Assembly (NCBI RefSeq): GCF_000219625.1
Contig: NC_018218.1
Coordinates: 4,650,001 to 4,714,000 of the forward strand
Source: Zymoseptoria tritici IPO323
Taxonomy: Eukaryota; Ascomycota; Dothideomycetes; Mycosphaerellales; Mycosphaerellaceae
Length of the DNA: 64,000 nt
Direction of reading: 5' to 3'
The position numbers and the translations under genes are program-made. A model generated the notes under the pieces. The model was not told the origin of the DNA. It made no database searches and saw only the letters and a list, made by a program, of their open reading frames with translations. Below are positions 1 through 9,303 of this stretch, in pieces (within the stretch, counting starts at the first letter, position 1; each line of letters opens with the position of its first letter).

Positions 1-1209
1 CAGAGAGATTGCTGATTGGAATACTTACGACAGAATTCGTAAAAAACCATGTACAGTTATTGAACATACAGAGCGGACATGCAGACGTGCCTCGTGGACT
101 TTGAAAAGCACGAGGTTGACGGCATGGGAGAGACAGATTCGTTCAGCTGCAGTTGTAGATATCGAAGACCGCGAAGCTTGAATCGATCAGCTTTTTGGGT
201 CGTTCCTTTCGGCGAGGGCAACGTCGAAGTTCAGGAGGGTCAGAATGCGACCGTGGATCGTACGGCGGGATATGGGCGTCACGAACAGGGCCAGATCATA
301 TGCTGGTGCAACTGCCAAGATATTGTGCTCGACGAACCAGCAATTCCGGAGAATGGCGCATGTCGCTCGAATTCAAACTACATCCGCGCAACAGCCTTCG
401 ATCGAAACCGGATGCCAGAGGAAGAGACTAGGATCATCCTTCGAGAGCCTCATCCGCCATCACCTATTTGAAGGTCATGAGCATTCTTCAAGATTCTTCA
501 AGACTCAAGATCCCCTCCGCGGACCTTTGCGGCTGCGAATCTTGGTCGCAAAAAATACAGAAACCATGCAGTCCCTTGACAGAGGCGTCGCACGTTCTCC
601 AGCTTTGGCCTTGGCACGAGGAATGGTGCATCGCCCTTCAGCCAATGGTCCATGGCCGATCTTGTTCGCCATGTTACAAGTGGCATTGCATCCGGCATGC
701 TGCTTCCAACGAGCGAGTTGCGCATGGCTCAAGTTGCGCATGGTTGACCACAGTTGGTCGTCTCCCTGCAGCTGTTGTGCCTCCCCGACGCCTCCGCACC
801 ATGCCTAATATTTGGGACCCAATATTACATCCCATCGATTCTCCTGAACCAGCAGTCATGCTCGGACGACTTACAATCTTCCAGATGAAAGTGGTCCGCA
901 TGTCCATGCTCATGTTGTTGATTATCCTTTCTCATTACTTCGGTCTATCTGTGGTTCTCGAACAGCCATGATCCCTACACGCAAGCTTCGCGGTGCTTGG
1001 ACAGTGCGCACAACCCATCTTCGCTCGAGCCTGGCCAGGACCAGCTCACCGGCAAGTTGACGTAACGTGCTGATTCCAGAAGACATATAGTAAGCGGAGT
1101 CCTCACAACTTTCCTTGCAGACCAAGACACATCACCTCAGCTTCACAAAACTTCAAGCCACCAGCGCAACTTCGGCCACTGAACTTCAGCTACCAATCTC
1201 ATCAAGACA
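1..1209. other. No recognisable gene at left edge
   Basis: No stretch here reads like a protein. The open frames are short, overlap each other on both strands and lack domain-like sequence or intron signals that would join them. Near 718-744 a short motif, gttgcgcatggyt, occurs twice in tandem. The last ~100 bases before 1210 are pyrimidine- and CA-rich, which would fit the leader of the small secreted protein that follows. Confidence 0.5.
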
Positions 1210-1555
1210 ATGAAGTTCCAAATCCTCGCCCTCGCCGCACTCGGCGGTCTCATCACACCCGCCTTCGCCGTGGGCGTCGTGCCCGACAGCACCTGTACCA
1301 GCGCCGACACGAAACCGGACTGCGAATACAATGGAGGTCACGTAGTAAGTCTTCCCGGATCCTCCCAATACTTGTCTTACTTCATGGAGGATGCTCCACT
1401 TTTCCATCCAGCTTCAATTCCTGACGAGACATGTCTAGATGCTCTGCAAGCAGGCCGACACCCAAGATCCCAACTGCCCCTGGACTTGGCAAAAGGACGT
1501 CAACTGTCCGCCGCAGAACAAACATTGCGTCGAGGGTACCTGTGTCGCCAACTAG
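1210..1555 (+). CDS. Small secreted cysteine-rich protein, copy 1
   Basis: Two exons, 1210-1344 and 1439-1555, joined by a phase-0 intron (GTAAGT..CTAG, 94 bp), give 83 residues. Residues 1-20 form a typical signal peptide (MKFQILALAALGG..AFA). The mature part carries seven cysteines and ends NCPPQNKHCVEGTCVAN. The minus-strand gene at 1919-2272 is a clear paralogue: both have NGGHV just before the intron, MLC just after it, and a W..NCPP..KHCV.G.C tail. Size, signal peptide and cysteine content match the general profile of apoplastic effector candidates, but no named family is recognised. The role in host interaction is inference only. The odd cysteine number means one may be unpaired. Confidence 0.8.
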
Positions 1556-1918
1556 ACTCTTGGACTGGCGAGACGATCTTGTGGTTGGAGACGTCGATCT
1601 TGACCCACTTAATGAAGCGCGTTCTGGCGGTGGAACATTGTGTGGATGCGTCGGTGTGGGACTGGGAGGCGGTGTTTGTTCGTCGGGTCTACATCGCGCC
1701 TGGTTTCTCAATATCTCGTTGGTCAAAGTCAACACTTGAGCTGCTGTCAGATACCGTGTCAAATACTGGAGATGAACCGGTAGAGCGAGACTCAATTGAC
1801 GATACTGCCCAATATTTCTGTGTCACCGCTGATATGTCCGACATCTCTGCCTCGTTGTGCCTCGTTTCATTGTGCTGAAGTCTCTGCTCCAACTGCAAAT
1901 AACTCCCACTCGCAACCC
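1556..1918. other. Intergenic, between convergent paralogues
   Basis: This 363-bp stretch lies between the stop codons of the two converging secreted-protein genes and should hold both 3' ends. No further gene is seen. Confidence 0.5.
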
Positions 1919-2272
1919 TCAGTTCTTGATGCAGTAACCCTTGACGCAATGCTTTCCCTCCGGCGGGCAGTTATTTCCGTAACGCCAAGTCGTCGAGCAG
2001 ACGGTCTGTCCACCCTTCCCGGGAGCCATGCAGAGCTTCTGACATAGCATCTGGACTTTGCTTATTAGATCGTTGGACAGGACGGTGTGCTTGTTCCGGG
2101 CGAGGAACGATCTTTTTCTCAAGATCGCGACGCTACTTACGACATGACCGCCATTCTCCTCACACCCACGATCGTTCTTGTCGTTGCCGATGCAATCGCT
2201 GCCGAATTTGACGCCGGCGGCATGAATGAGACCGACGAGCATCGCTGAGAGGGTGAAGATTTGGAGCTTCAT
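1919..2272 (-). CDS. Small secreted cysteine-rich protein, copy 2
   Basis: Exons 2272-2141 and 2050-1919 flank a 90-bp intron (GTAAGT..CCAG) and encode 87 residues. The intron is a multiple of three and has no stop, so an unspliced message would still read through; the paralogue shows that it is an intron at the same position (between NGGHV and MLC). An N-terminal signal peptide (MKLQIFTLSAMLVGLIHAA) precedes a mature region of eight cysteines, likely four disulfides. The tail NNCPPEGKHCVKGYCIKN matches the copy at 1210. The pair is arranged tail to tail, which suggests an inverted duplication. Function unknown; effector-like by profile only. Confidence 0.82.
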   Translation of the reverse strand: MKLQIFTLSAMLVGLIHAAGVKFGSDCIGNDKNDRGCEENGGHVVSSVAILRKRSFLARNKHTVLSNDLISKVQMLCQKLCMAPGKGGQTVCSTTWRYGNNCPPEGKHCVKGYCIKN

Positions 2273-2887
2273 GTCTGGCTAGACCGTCGATGGTGTAGAA
2301 TCTTGAGAACTGAGTTGCTGAGGTCGAGAAGCCGATAAAGTCAATGAAGGGTGGAGTTGGCTGGATTTTTCGCGGCTCTGGCTGATATGTTATGTCCTGG
2401 CTACCATGGCAGAGCCTCGACCGGTGAGGATAGCCGCCTTGGAAAGGGTGGAATGCGACGCAGGGCCGTACGAACGAAGCGATAGCGCACCCAAATGCAA
2501 CCTGCGGAAGGATCGTGGTTACACAACAGCGGCGAACAAAGCCGTGGAATGATGGCGATGCTCGAACGGTGGGTTGCCAGACACAACGGAGCGCTGTGAG
2601 CGTCTCTGGTACGCTCGGCATCGGGTCTCTCTCCTTCTCGTCGTACTCATGGTTAACCTCACACGCGGAATCGTCTCACCATGAAGGGCGTCGTACTCGT
2701 AGATCGATTGCGTGGCTCCCAGCGCAAAGCACTCATTCTTTTGGCCAACGTCGTGACACCACTCTCGCTGAAGCGTAATCCGACATTGCCGTCCACGCCG
2801 TCTGGTAACTCCGCTTCATTCCGTCGAGGGAGGCTTTCCACAAGCGCATACTTCTTCTAATAAGATTGGCTCCTCACCCATGGACAA
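2273..2887. other. Intergenic, no gene seen
   Basis: This lies between the start of the secreted-protein gene and the 3' end of the CK2 beta gene. Open frames on both strands look like chance frames. It probably contains the promoter of the 2272 gene at its left end. Confidence 0.5.
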
Positions 2888-4114
2888 TCATTGCACCGCC
2901 TGCATCCGCGCGTTGCCCTCAAACATATCATCGATCCCATCCTGCTCCTCATCGACCTCATCCTCCTCACTCTCAATCTCCTCCTCGCCCTCATCCTCAT
3001 CCTCAAACCCTGTCTCAATTGCTCTCGCCCTCAGACGATCCTTCATCTCCTCTCTCCTCTCCTCCTGCCACCTCATCAGCGCCGCGCTGGCATGGACGCG
3101 AAAGCCGTAGATCCGCGGCTCGTATCGACGCTGTGTCTTCTGCGGTTGCAGCGCCGGGTAGACTTGAAAGAGAATGTTGTGGAAACTGGTGCCGAAGTAG
3201 GCGCCGTCGATTGAGTTGTGGCGGGAAGATTTGGGATTGTATATGTCCTCACATTTGGCACAGTAGAGTTTCACGTGCGAGGTGTTGGGTACGTCGTGTT
3301 GGCCCATTGGGAGGAGATGTTGGGATTCGCAGATCACTCGCGGACATTTGCCGAAGACGCCTTGTTTGTACTTCTCCATCTGGACCAGTGTTAGTCAAGT
3401 TGCCAGATTTGAGGACATTAATAAACTGACCATCTTGGCGAGCCCTCTAGTCGTCACCACATAACGAGCATGTACAAGTCCGTAAAGATGCCTGGCGCTC
3501 TTCTCTATTTGTTCTCGCATGTCGTCGTCCACTTCCATATCGAAGACATCGGTGACCAAGTCGAGGGCATATTGATAGTACTGGACTTCCGTATTTAGTC
3601 CAGTCAGATTGAAGCGATCCGTCAGGTAGTCTTCGTCGATCTCGCAGAAGTACTCATTGCCCCGTGATGATATGAACTGTTGCATGTATTAGCGCTGCGT
3701 ACAGGAACTGTCCACATCCTGTGGCAGACTTGATCAATCAAAGGCACGTTGGCGTAGGGAGTGGCATCTCTGGAATCGTGGACTTTGTCGTCACCATCGC
3801 TACAGTTAGTGGCATCGAGCGATGGGATGTGCTCCCCCGGCATACCAATTAGATCATGAAGACCTCTCCGGCGAAGTGATGCCATGGCGATAGTATAGGG
3901 CTCAGCCGTGGTACAGAAGTCACGACGGAGCGTCAAATGCTTTCCTGGAATGTGTCGCGATGATGATGCAGATCTTTTGTGAGATGCAGAGGGCTCCAGA
4001 TGCTCCGAGACCAAAGTGCATTCTTCTAGGCCAACGGCAAACAGAAGAAGTACTCACCCAGTCTCGCCAGTAACTTGTGTAATCGCTATCGGTGTCGCTC
4101 GCGAAGTCGTCCAT
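2888..4114 (-). CDS. CKB1: Casein kinase 2 regulatory (beta) subunit
   Basis: Three exons: 4114-4058, 3676-3431 and 3379-2888, all phase 0, giving 264 residues. The regulatory subunit dimerises through a zinc site and binds CK2 catalytic subunits in nucleus and cytoplasm. The N-terminus has SDTDSDYTSYWRDW and then FISSRGNEYFCEID, the family signature. The zinc ligands are C113, C118, C141 and C144 (CPRVIC and CAKC). SSRHNSIDGAYFGTSFHN and LFQVYP follow, as in other CK2 beta chains. The C-terminus carries an acidic tail rich in Glu and Asp (about residues 220-255). Intron 1 (GTGAGT..CAG, 381 bp) is long for this window and interrupts the conserved DW-FI junction. Intron 2 starts GTCAGT and is 51 bp. 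Confidence 0.95.
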
Positions 4115-4474
4115 GGTGTCGTTGTGCGGCAGTCTCCGGAGTCGTTGCGGTGTTCTTCTCTCGTCGCGACGGGGTTATTTGCAAAGGTCGTGGTCGATTT
4201 CGTGCGCTCAGGTGAGGATGTAGTTCTTGAGTTCGAAGATGTTCACAAGGCTAAGGCACTACCAGCGGAGCCCAGACTCGGTACGGGCCGAGCGCATCAT
4301 CCTCAGAACAGGCGCCTTCCCGGGCTCAACTCGACAATTATCAATTGCTTCAACCTCAATTCCTTCACATTCACGGCCGCCTTCCAACGCCGTTCTGGAA
4401 CAGATGGCTTTGGTTCGCTGACGAAGGACGATGAAGGTGCCAAATGCGCCACCTACAGCTTTTTTGATCCTGCC
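4115..4474. promoter_or_regulatory. Divergent intergenic region, CK2 beta / RIC1
   Basis: The 360 bp between the two start codons must serve both the minus-strand CK2 beta gene and the plus-strand RIC1 gene. The RIC1 frame is open through this stretch, but its sequence does not look like protein and RIC1 proteins start at MYWPxGAP. No specific box can be assigned. Confidence 0.55.
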
Positions 4475-7400
4475 ATGTACTGGCCGATCGGGGCGCCGAA
4501 TGTCTACGCCCTGTCGAAGCATGCCTTCCCGGGAACGATCGTGACACAATCTGAAGACGGGCTGGACGATGACGACGATGTGTCCGCCTCTCCCATCCAA
4601 CCCAAGGACGATGGGCAGAACGATACGGCCGAGCTGAAGGCCAATGGCACGAATGCCTCCGATCACAATGTGAAAGATGGCAAGACCAAGCATATGAGTG
4701 CGAGAGGAGTCGTGGATGCAAAGAGAGGGGAGCACGAAATATTGGATATCAAAATCTCGCGAGGTGGAAGTGTATTCGTCACAATCACACGATCATCATT
4801 GACCGTCTGGCAAACCAAGCCAACTGTGGCCCTCGCTACTGTTACGCGTTCGCCCCAATCTATGCAGACATACGGTCCGACCACTGCGCTGCTATTGAGA
4901 CCGGATGCTCTGATAATAGTTCTTCAAACCTCGCTTGGCTATCTGATCACATACTCTCTCGCGACCGATCCATCTGCCCGGGTATATCAGACTGTTCTGC
5001 CCGAGTCCTCGAGACATGCGCGGAAGGCCAGTGCAGACGGCTACAGCAATTTGAGGAAACCCAGCGTGACTGCATCTGGATTCGCTCCGGCTGAAGGTGA
5101 TGGGATCCGGGAGGTCAATGTCCGTTTCCGTATGGTCATTCGGATTGATGCCGGGATAAGCAGAGCGATCGCGCTTGACGATGAGTTGATCGTCGCGACG
5201 CAACAGCCAGCGGCGTTGCAATGCATAAAATGGGTCGCCGACAACGGCTCATCGCAGACAAGTACTGAACTTGTGAGTCGCATCCCATGGATTGGACGGA
5301 AAGCTTGTGTAATGGAGATGCTCCATGATCGACCGATGAGTCTAAGTACCTGGATCACGGACGACGGGAGAGCATTTGTGGTACAACGACGCAGCGAGGC
5401 CAAGGCAGATCCCGAGAACCCAAAGGCGTTGTTCCAAGGATTCTGTTTCCGCGAGCCAGAAACAGACGAGGGTGCCGCGAAGAAAGTGGCCATCAATGCG
5501 AGATTCTCACTGATCGCAATAGGATGTGCCAATGGGCAAATAGATGCTTACGTTGTCAAAGATTACTTCGGGAACGTGCCGCTCTCGCACAAGATCGACT
5601 TGCACATCGCCTCTACTACGACAGGACAGCTCACATGTCTCGCATGGTCACCGGATGGCTACTGTCTCTTTGCTGGCTATGAGCACGGCTGGGCGACTTG
5701 GACAGTCTATGGGAAGCTGTGCGCAAGCTCATTCAGCGCAGACCAAGCGCAATTGCAAGCCAACGACGAGCAATGGCTGCGAGGAATTCAGGGAGCTCTC
5801 TGGCTAGGCGGCGGCTGCGAACTGGCCCTTCTGCCACGCGCCGACAATCGCATATGGACCTTGGACATGGCACGCAATGCGACGGCGGGCTGCTTCACGC
5901 CTGCAAATATCTCGAGGGGCCTACTACATTCCAGCGACAGCGTAATGGTCTACAAGGGGCATGATGTGGCAGACGTGACATCTCTACCATCGGATATGCC
6001 TATGTGGCAGACAGTGCAGATTCCAGCTCATTATCTTGTGCATCAATGGCCCATCAAAGCTGCGGTCGTGTCGCCTGACGGAAAGTACATCGCAGTGGCA
6101 GGTCGACGCGGACTCGCGCATTACAGCGTCTCGAGCGGTCGATGGAGAACCTTCGATGACACACAGCTCGAGCAAGAGTTTGTCGTCCGTGGTGGCATGT
6201 GCTGGCATCATCACGTTCTGATTGCATCTGTCGAGGCGAGCAATCGCTATGAGATTCGACTGTACTCTCGCGAAAAGTCCCTGGACTTCAACAACATTCA
6301 GCACACTGAGAAGCTACCAGCGCCTGCGATATCCACCACAATGTCCGGTACTGACTCACTTCTGGTTTATACGTACGACAACACGTTGCTGCACTATATT
6401 GTGGTGATGACGGCTTCTGCTAGTAAGCTGGTTCAAGTTGGGCAGATAGGCTTTCATGGGATCATCAGAGCTCCGCCACGAGTCCGGTCGATTAGCTGGA
6501 TATTACCAGAGGATCAGCTAGAGCATGGCGATCCATCTCAAGATGTCGCGACTGCAGCGGTACTCTTCTTGGTTGATGGCAAGCTGGTCTTGTTACAGCC
6601 CTCCACCAACGAGCAAGGGGAGTTGAAGTATGACATGCGCGTGATTGCGCAGAACGTCGAGTACTACACCTTGTTGCGGGATCATCCTGTCATCGCCGCG
6701 TCTCTTCAGAACGAGGACCCTAGCACTCCGCATATTAACGGCCTGTCGATTTCTGGCCATCTTGGACATAGCCTTCGCGATTCGCTGTGGTACTTTGACG
6801 GATCTGGCTTCAACGTATGGTCTGATGTCCACGATGTGTTGGCCAGCGCACCATCAGAACTGGGACGAGATCTCCCGCCCGTCGTCACAGTACCTCTTGA
6901 CTTCGCTCCACTGTCCACAGTGGTTGGCAAAGGAATAATCCTCGGAGTCGAAGCCGATCTTGTTCAAAGAAGAGATGTCAACTTCAGCTACTTCCGCCAT
7001 GCACCAAGGACGCAGCTTTTCTTACCCCAGCTCTTGCGGCATCACTTGACCGAGTACAACTCGCCTGCAGCCTTGCATCTCTCCAGCTCTTACGAACATC
7101 TCCCTTACTTTTCGCACGCATTGGAAGTCACACTACACGATGTACTGGATGCCGAGGTAGACAATCCGCCATCACCACCAGAGACCGCTTTACTCCCTAC
7201 CGTGCTCTCGTTCCTCTCATCTTTCGATTCGTATCTGGACGTTGTGGTCAATTGCACCCGTAAAACCGAGCTACGCAGCTGGCAAACCCTCTTCTCCTAC
7301 CTACCGCCCGTTCTGGAGCTTTTTGAGCAGTCCCTGGCGCTGAACAAACTCAATACGGCTGCTGGGTACCTTTTGGTGCTACATGCCTTCGAACAGGAAT

Positions 7401-7756
7401 CATTTCAAATCCATGAATTTGCCCAGCTCCTTCGCTTGGCAGGCTATGAGCAAGATTGGGAACTGTGCAAGGAATTGTCGCGCTTCCTGGTCGGCATAGA
7501 TGGCTCTGGCGGGATCCTGAGATCAACTATCGCAGCAGCGGGTTTCAAAGGTACGCCTAATGGAGTTAGCGAACATGCCGGTGACATACGCCGTCCGAGC
7601 GTAGTCACAGGGCTTAACGGACGCGTAGCTTCACCTACGTCTCGAGCTCCCAGCAATCGAGCAAGCCAAGGCAACGACTACTTCTCTCTGAGTGAGAGAA
7701 TCACATACGACCATGGAGAAGAGTCGTACCTTGCAACGCCGGAAGACAGAGATTGA
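4475..7756 (+). CDS. RIC1: RIC1-family protein, Ypt6/Rab6 exchange factor subunit
   Basis: A single exon of 1093 residues. Ric1 pairs with Rgp1 as guanine nucleotide exchange factor for Ypt6/Rab6 at the Golgi, for retrograde traffic from endosomes. The start is placed at MYWPIGAPNVYALSK, because RIC1 homologues begin with MYWPxGxP; the frame stays open 153 codons further upstream, but that part has no family resemblance. WD40-like segments occupy about residues 1-650 (for example LTCLAWSPDGYCLFAGYEHG). The RIC1 domain lies about 700-980, with VEADLVQRRDVNFSYFRHAP and SSYEHLPYFSHALEVTLHDV. The C-terminal ~100 residues are Ser-rich and probably disordered. It is transcribed divergently from CK2 beta. 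Confidence 0.93.
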   Translation: MYWPIGAPNVYALSKHAFPGTIVTQSEDGLDDDDDVSASPIQPKDDGQNDTAELKANGTNASDHNVKDGKTKHMSARGVVDAKRGEHEILDIKISRGGSVFVTITRSSLTVWQTKPTVALATVTRSPQSMQTYGPTTALLLRPDALIIVLQTSLGYLITYSLATDPSARVYQTVLPESSRHARKASADGYSNLRKPSVTASGFAPAEGDGIREVNVRFRMVIRIDAGISRAIALDDELIVATQQPAALQCIKWVADNGSSQTSTELVSRIPWIGRKACVMEMLHDRPMSLSTWITDDGRAFVVQRRSEAKADPENPKALFQGFCFREPETDEGAAKKVAINARFSLIAIGCANGQIDAYVVKDYFGNVPLSHKIDLHIASTTTGQLTCLAWSPDGYCLFAGYEHGWATWTVYGKLCASSFSADQAQLQANDEQWLRGIQGALWLGGGCELALLPRADNRIWTLDMARNATAGCFTPANISRGLLHSSDSVMVYKGHDVADVTSLPSDMPMWQTVQIPAHYLVHQWPIKAAVVSPDGKYIAVAGRRGLAHYSVSSGRWRTFDDTQLEQEFVVRGGMCWHHHVLIASVEASNRYEIRLYSREKSLDFNNIQHTEKLPAPAISTTMSGTDSLLVYTYDNTLLHYIVVMTASASKLVQVGQIGFHGIIRAPPRVRSISWILPEDQLEHGDPSQDVATAAVLFLVDGKLVLLQPSTNEQGELKYDMRVIAQNVEYYTLLRDHPVIAASLQNEDPSTPHINGLSISGHLGHSLRDSLWYFDGSGFNVWSDVHDVLASAPSELGRDLPPVVTVPLDFAPLSTVVGKGIILGVEADLVQRRDVNFSYFRHAPRTQLFLPQLLRHHLTEYNSPAALHLSSSYEHLPYFSHALEVTLHDVLDAEVDNPPSPPETALLPTVLSFLSSFDSYLDVVVNCTRKTELRSWQTLFSYLPPVLELFEQSLALNKLNTAAGYLLVLHAFEQESFQIHEFAQLLRLAGYEQDWELCKELSRFLVGIDGSGGILRSTIAAAGFKGTPNGVSEHAGDIRRPSVVTGLNGRVASPTSRAPSNRASQGNDYFSLSERITYDHGEESYLATPEDRD

Positions 7757-7919
7757 TCGTTGGTGGAAAGCTCATCTACCGAGTTTCATCATTGGACAGC
7801 ACGAGCTCGGTGTTGATGTCGGAGTACAGGTGTAGCCAAGATACGGCAGAGAAATGGTTCAGCTGCATATACTGGAGATGCCGCAGCAGATCTGATATAT
7901 TCTACGCAATCTGACACTT

Positions 7920-8524
7920 CTACTTGTCGGAGTCCACCGCCTTTTGCACCAGAGCTGAATCCAGATACGCTCTAACCTAAGTTCGGAATGGTCAGCGCTG
8001 ACAGCATCAAACGGGCCACGGCATTGAAGGTACCTGCACAATCATTCCGCTGCTATCGAACCGCATCACCCAAGCATAGCGCTGGGGATAGTCCATGCCG
8101 TTCTTGCACACTGCGTTGGCTTCCAGCTCGAGCAGCGCCCAGTCTTCGTCTCCGCCGCCTACGACATTGACGACTTTGAGCTGCAGCGGTGCCGAGAGGA
8201 CGTCGTTGATGACGCCGAGTGCGCCTTTCTTCCAGTCTTCCAGGCTGGTAAAGTGGCCTGCTGCTGGGTGGGTGCCTGAGACCGGTCAGCATGATGTCTA
8301 GTGCCGTGTAACCGGTGTAGGGCTGTGTACCAAGTACTGTCCATTGGACATTCTTACTGACCTTACGGCGAGTACGAGTGTCAGCGGTGCTTAAACGAGG
8401 CATGCATTGATGCGGACCGAAACCTGGCATAGCCCGAGAGACTTACGCGATCGAAGAATGGCGATGGATCAGACGTGGCTAGAGATGCACAGAAGCTCTC
8501 AATCTCGGCTTTGCTCGGAGCCAT
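7920..8524 (-). CDS. SnoaL/NTF2-like small protein
   Basis: Four exons, 8524-8447, 8361-8331, 8275-8034 and 7976-7920, encode 135 residues. Introns are 85, 55 and 57 bp (GTAAGT, GTACAC and GTACCT donors). The order of motifs, ASLATSDPSPFFDR, VQWTVLGTHPAAGHFTSLED, then WALLELEANAVCKNG and YAWVMRFDSSGMIVQVRAYLD, matches SnoaL-like/NTF2-fold proteins of fungi and bacteria, which form a cone-shaped pocket. Some relatives are polyketide cyclases, many have no known substrate, and no polyketide gene lies nearby, so no reaction is assigned. Frame continuity across all three introns supports the model. Confidence 0.85.
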
Positions 8525-9303
8525 GATGATGTTTGAATCTTACGATTGTTGAACAAATATGTTACTGCTTTGCACGATATGTCGTTCCAAACTTGGATCT
8601 TCCTGTATTGCCTCGCGCCGGTAACGGACGTGGGGTGTGTCGAAGCTGTGCCCATGACGCAAAGCTCAGCGGACCAGCAAGAACTTCAGTCCTACTGATA
8701 CATCACCAGTCCGCCAATGTGACAAAGTTCCTCCTCTGCAGTGTCTGCGGCTAGCAGAGGTGTGTGGCCTCAGGTCATTACTCCGCCTTCGTTGTGCAAC
8801 CTTGCAAGGCAGTGTACACATGCAAGATCGGAACTGCGGCTGAGCGCCCACCGCTCTTTTGGAGCTTCACCTCACGCGAAAGCCACCTCGCGGGCTACAG
8901 CGATCACCGGTGAGCTCTCGCTTCGTCACTGCATTCCGGCAAGCATAACGTGATTGGACTCGGGCTATCACGATCTGGCGGCACCATACGGATCGTTCCA
9001 ATCTGCCCTGAGTGGAGCTTTCAAGGTCGGCTGTGCGAAGGATGCACAGCAGCACGCGAGCCACTCCATGCGCTTTCGGTCTCGGACCTGGCTTCTCTCT
9101 GAGGAGATATATCATAGCTAGCGCTGGCACAATACGCCTGAGGTTTTCATCGATCATTGGATTTTGCTTTCTTACGCTCAGAAACATACGTCGCACAAGG
9201 CTTCCGTCAGACATCGAGACAGCGCGGGTTGAGAATTCGATATATGCACTTCTGGACGCACGCTTCACATTCAACGGACTGCTTGAAAGAAGAATATCGG
9301 AAC
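8525..9303. other. Intergenic, between divergent genes
   Basis: No convincing protein is encoded here. The region separates the SnoaL-like gene (minus) from the transcription-factor-like gene (plus) and should hold both promoters. The open frame of the latter extends leftwards to about 9157, so a start upstream of 9304 (for example ATG at 9244) is possible. Confidence 0.45.

Noticed and set aside
1382..1949. Minus-strand frames of 137 and 86 codons between the secreted-protein genes
   Set aside because: They overlap the second exon of copy 1 antisense or cover its 3' flank and show no protein-like features.
4016..4474. 153-codon upstream extension of RIC1
   Set aside because: In frame but unlike any RIC1 sequence; it overlaps the CK2 beta start on the other strand. 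MYWPIGAP at 4475 is the family start.
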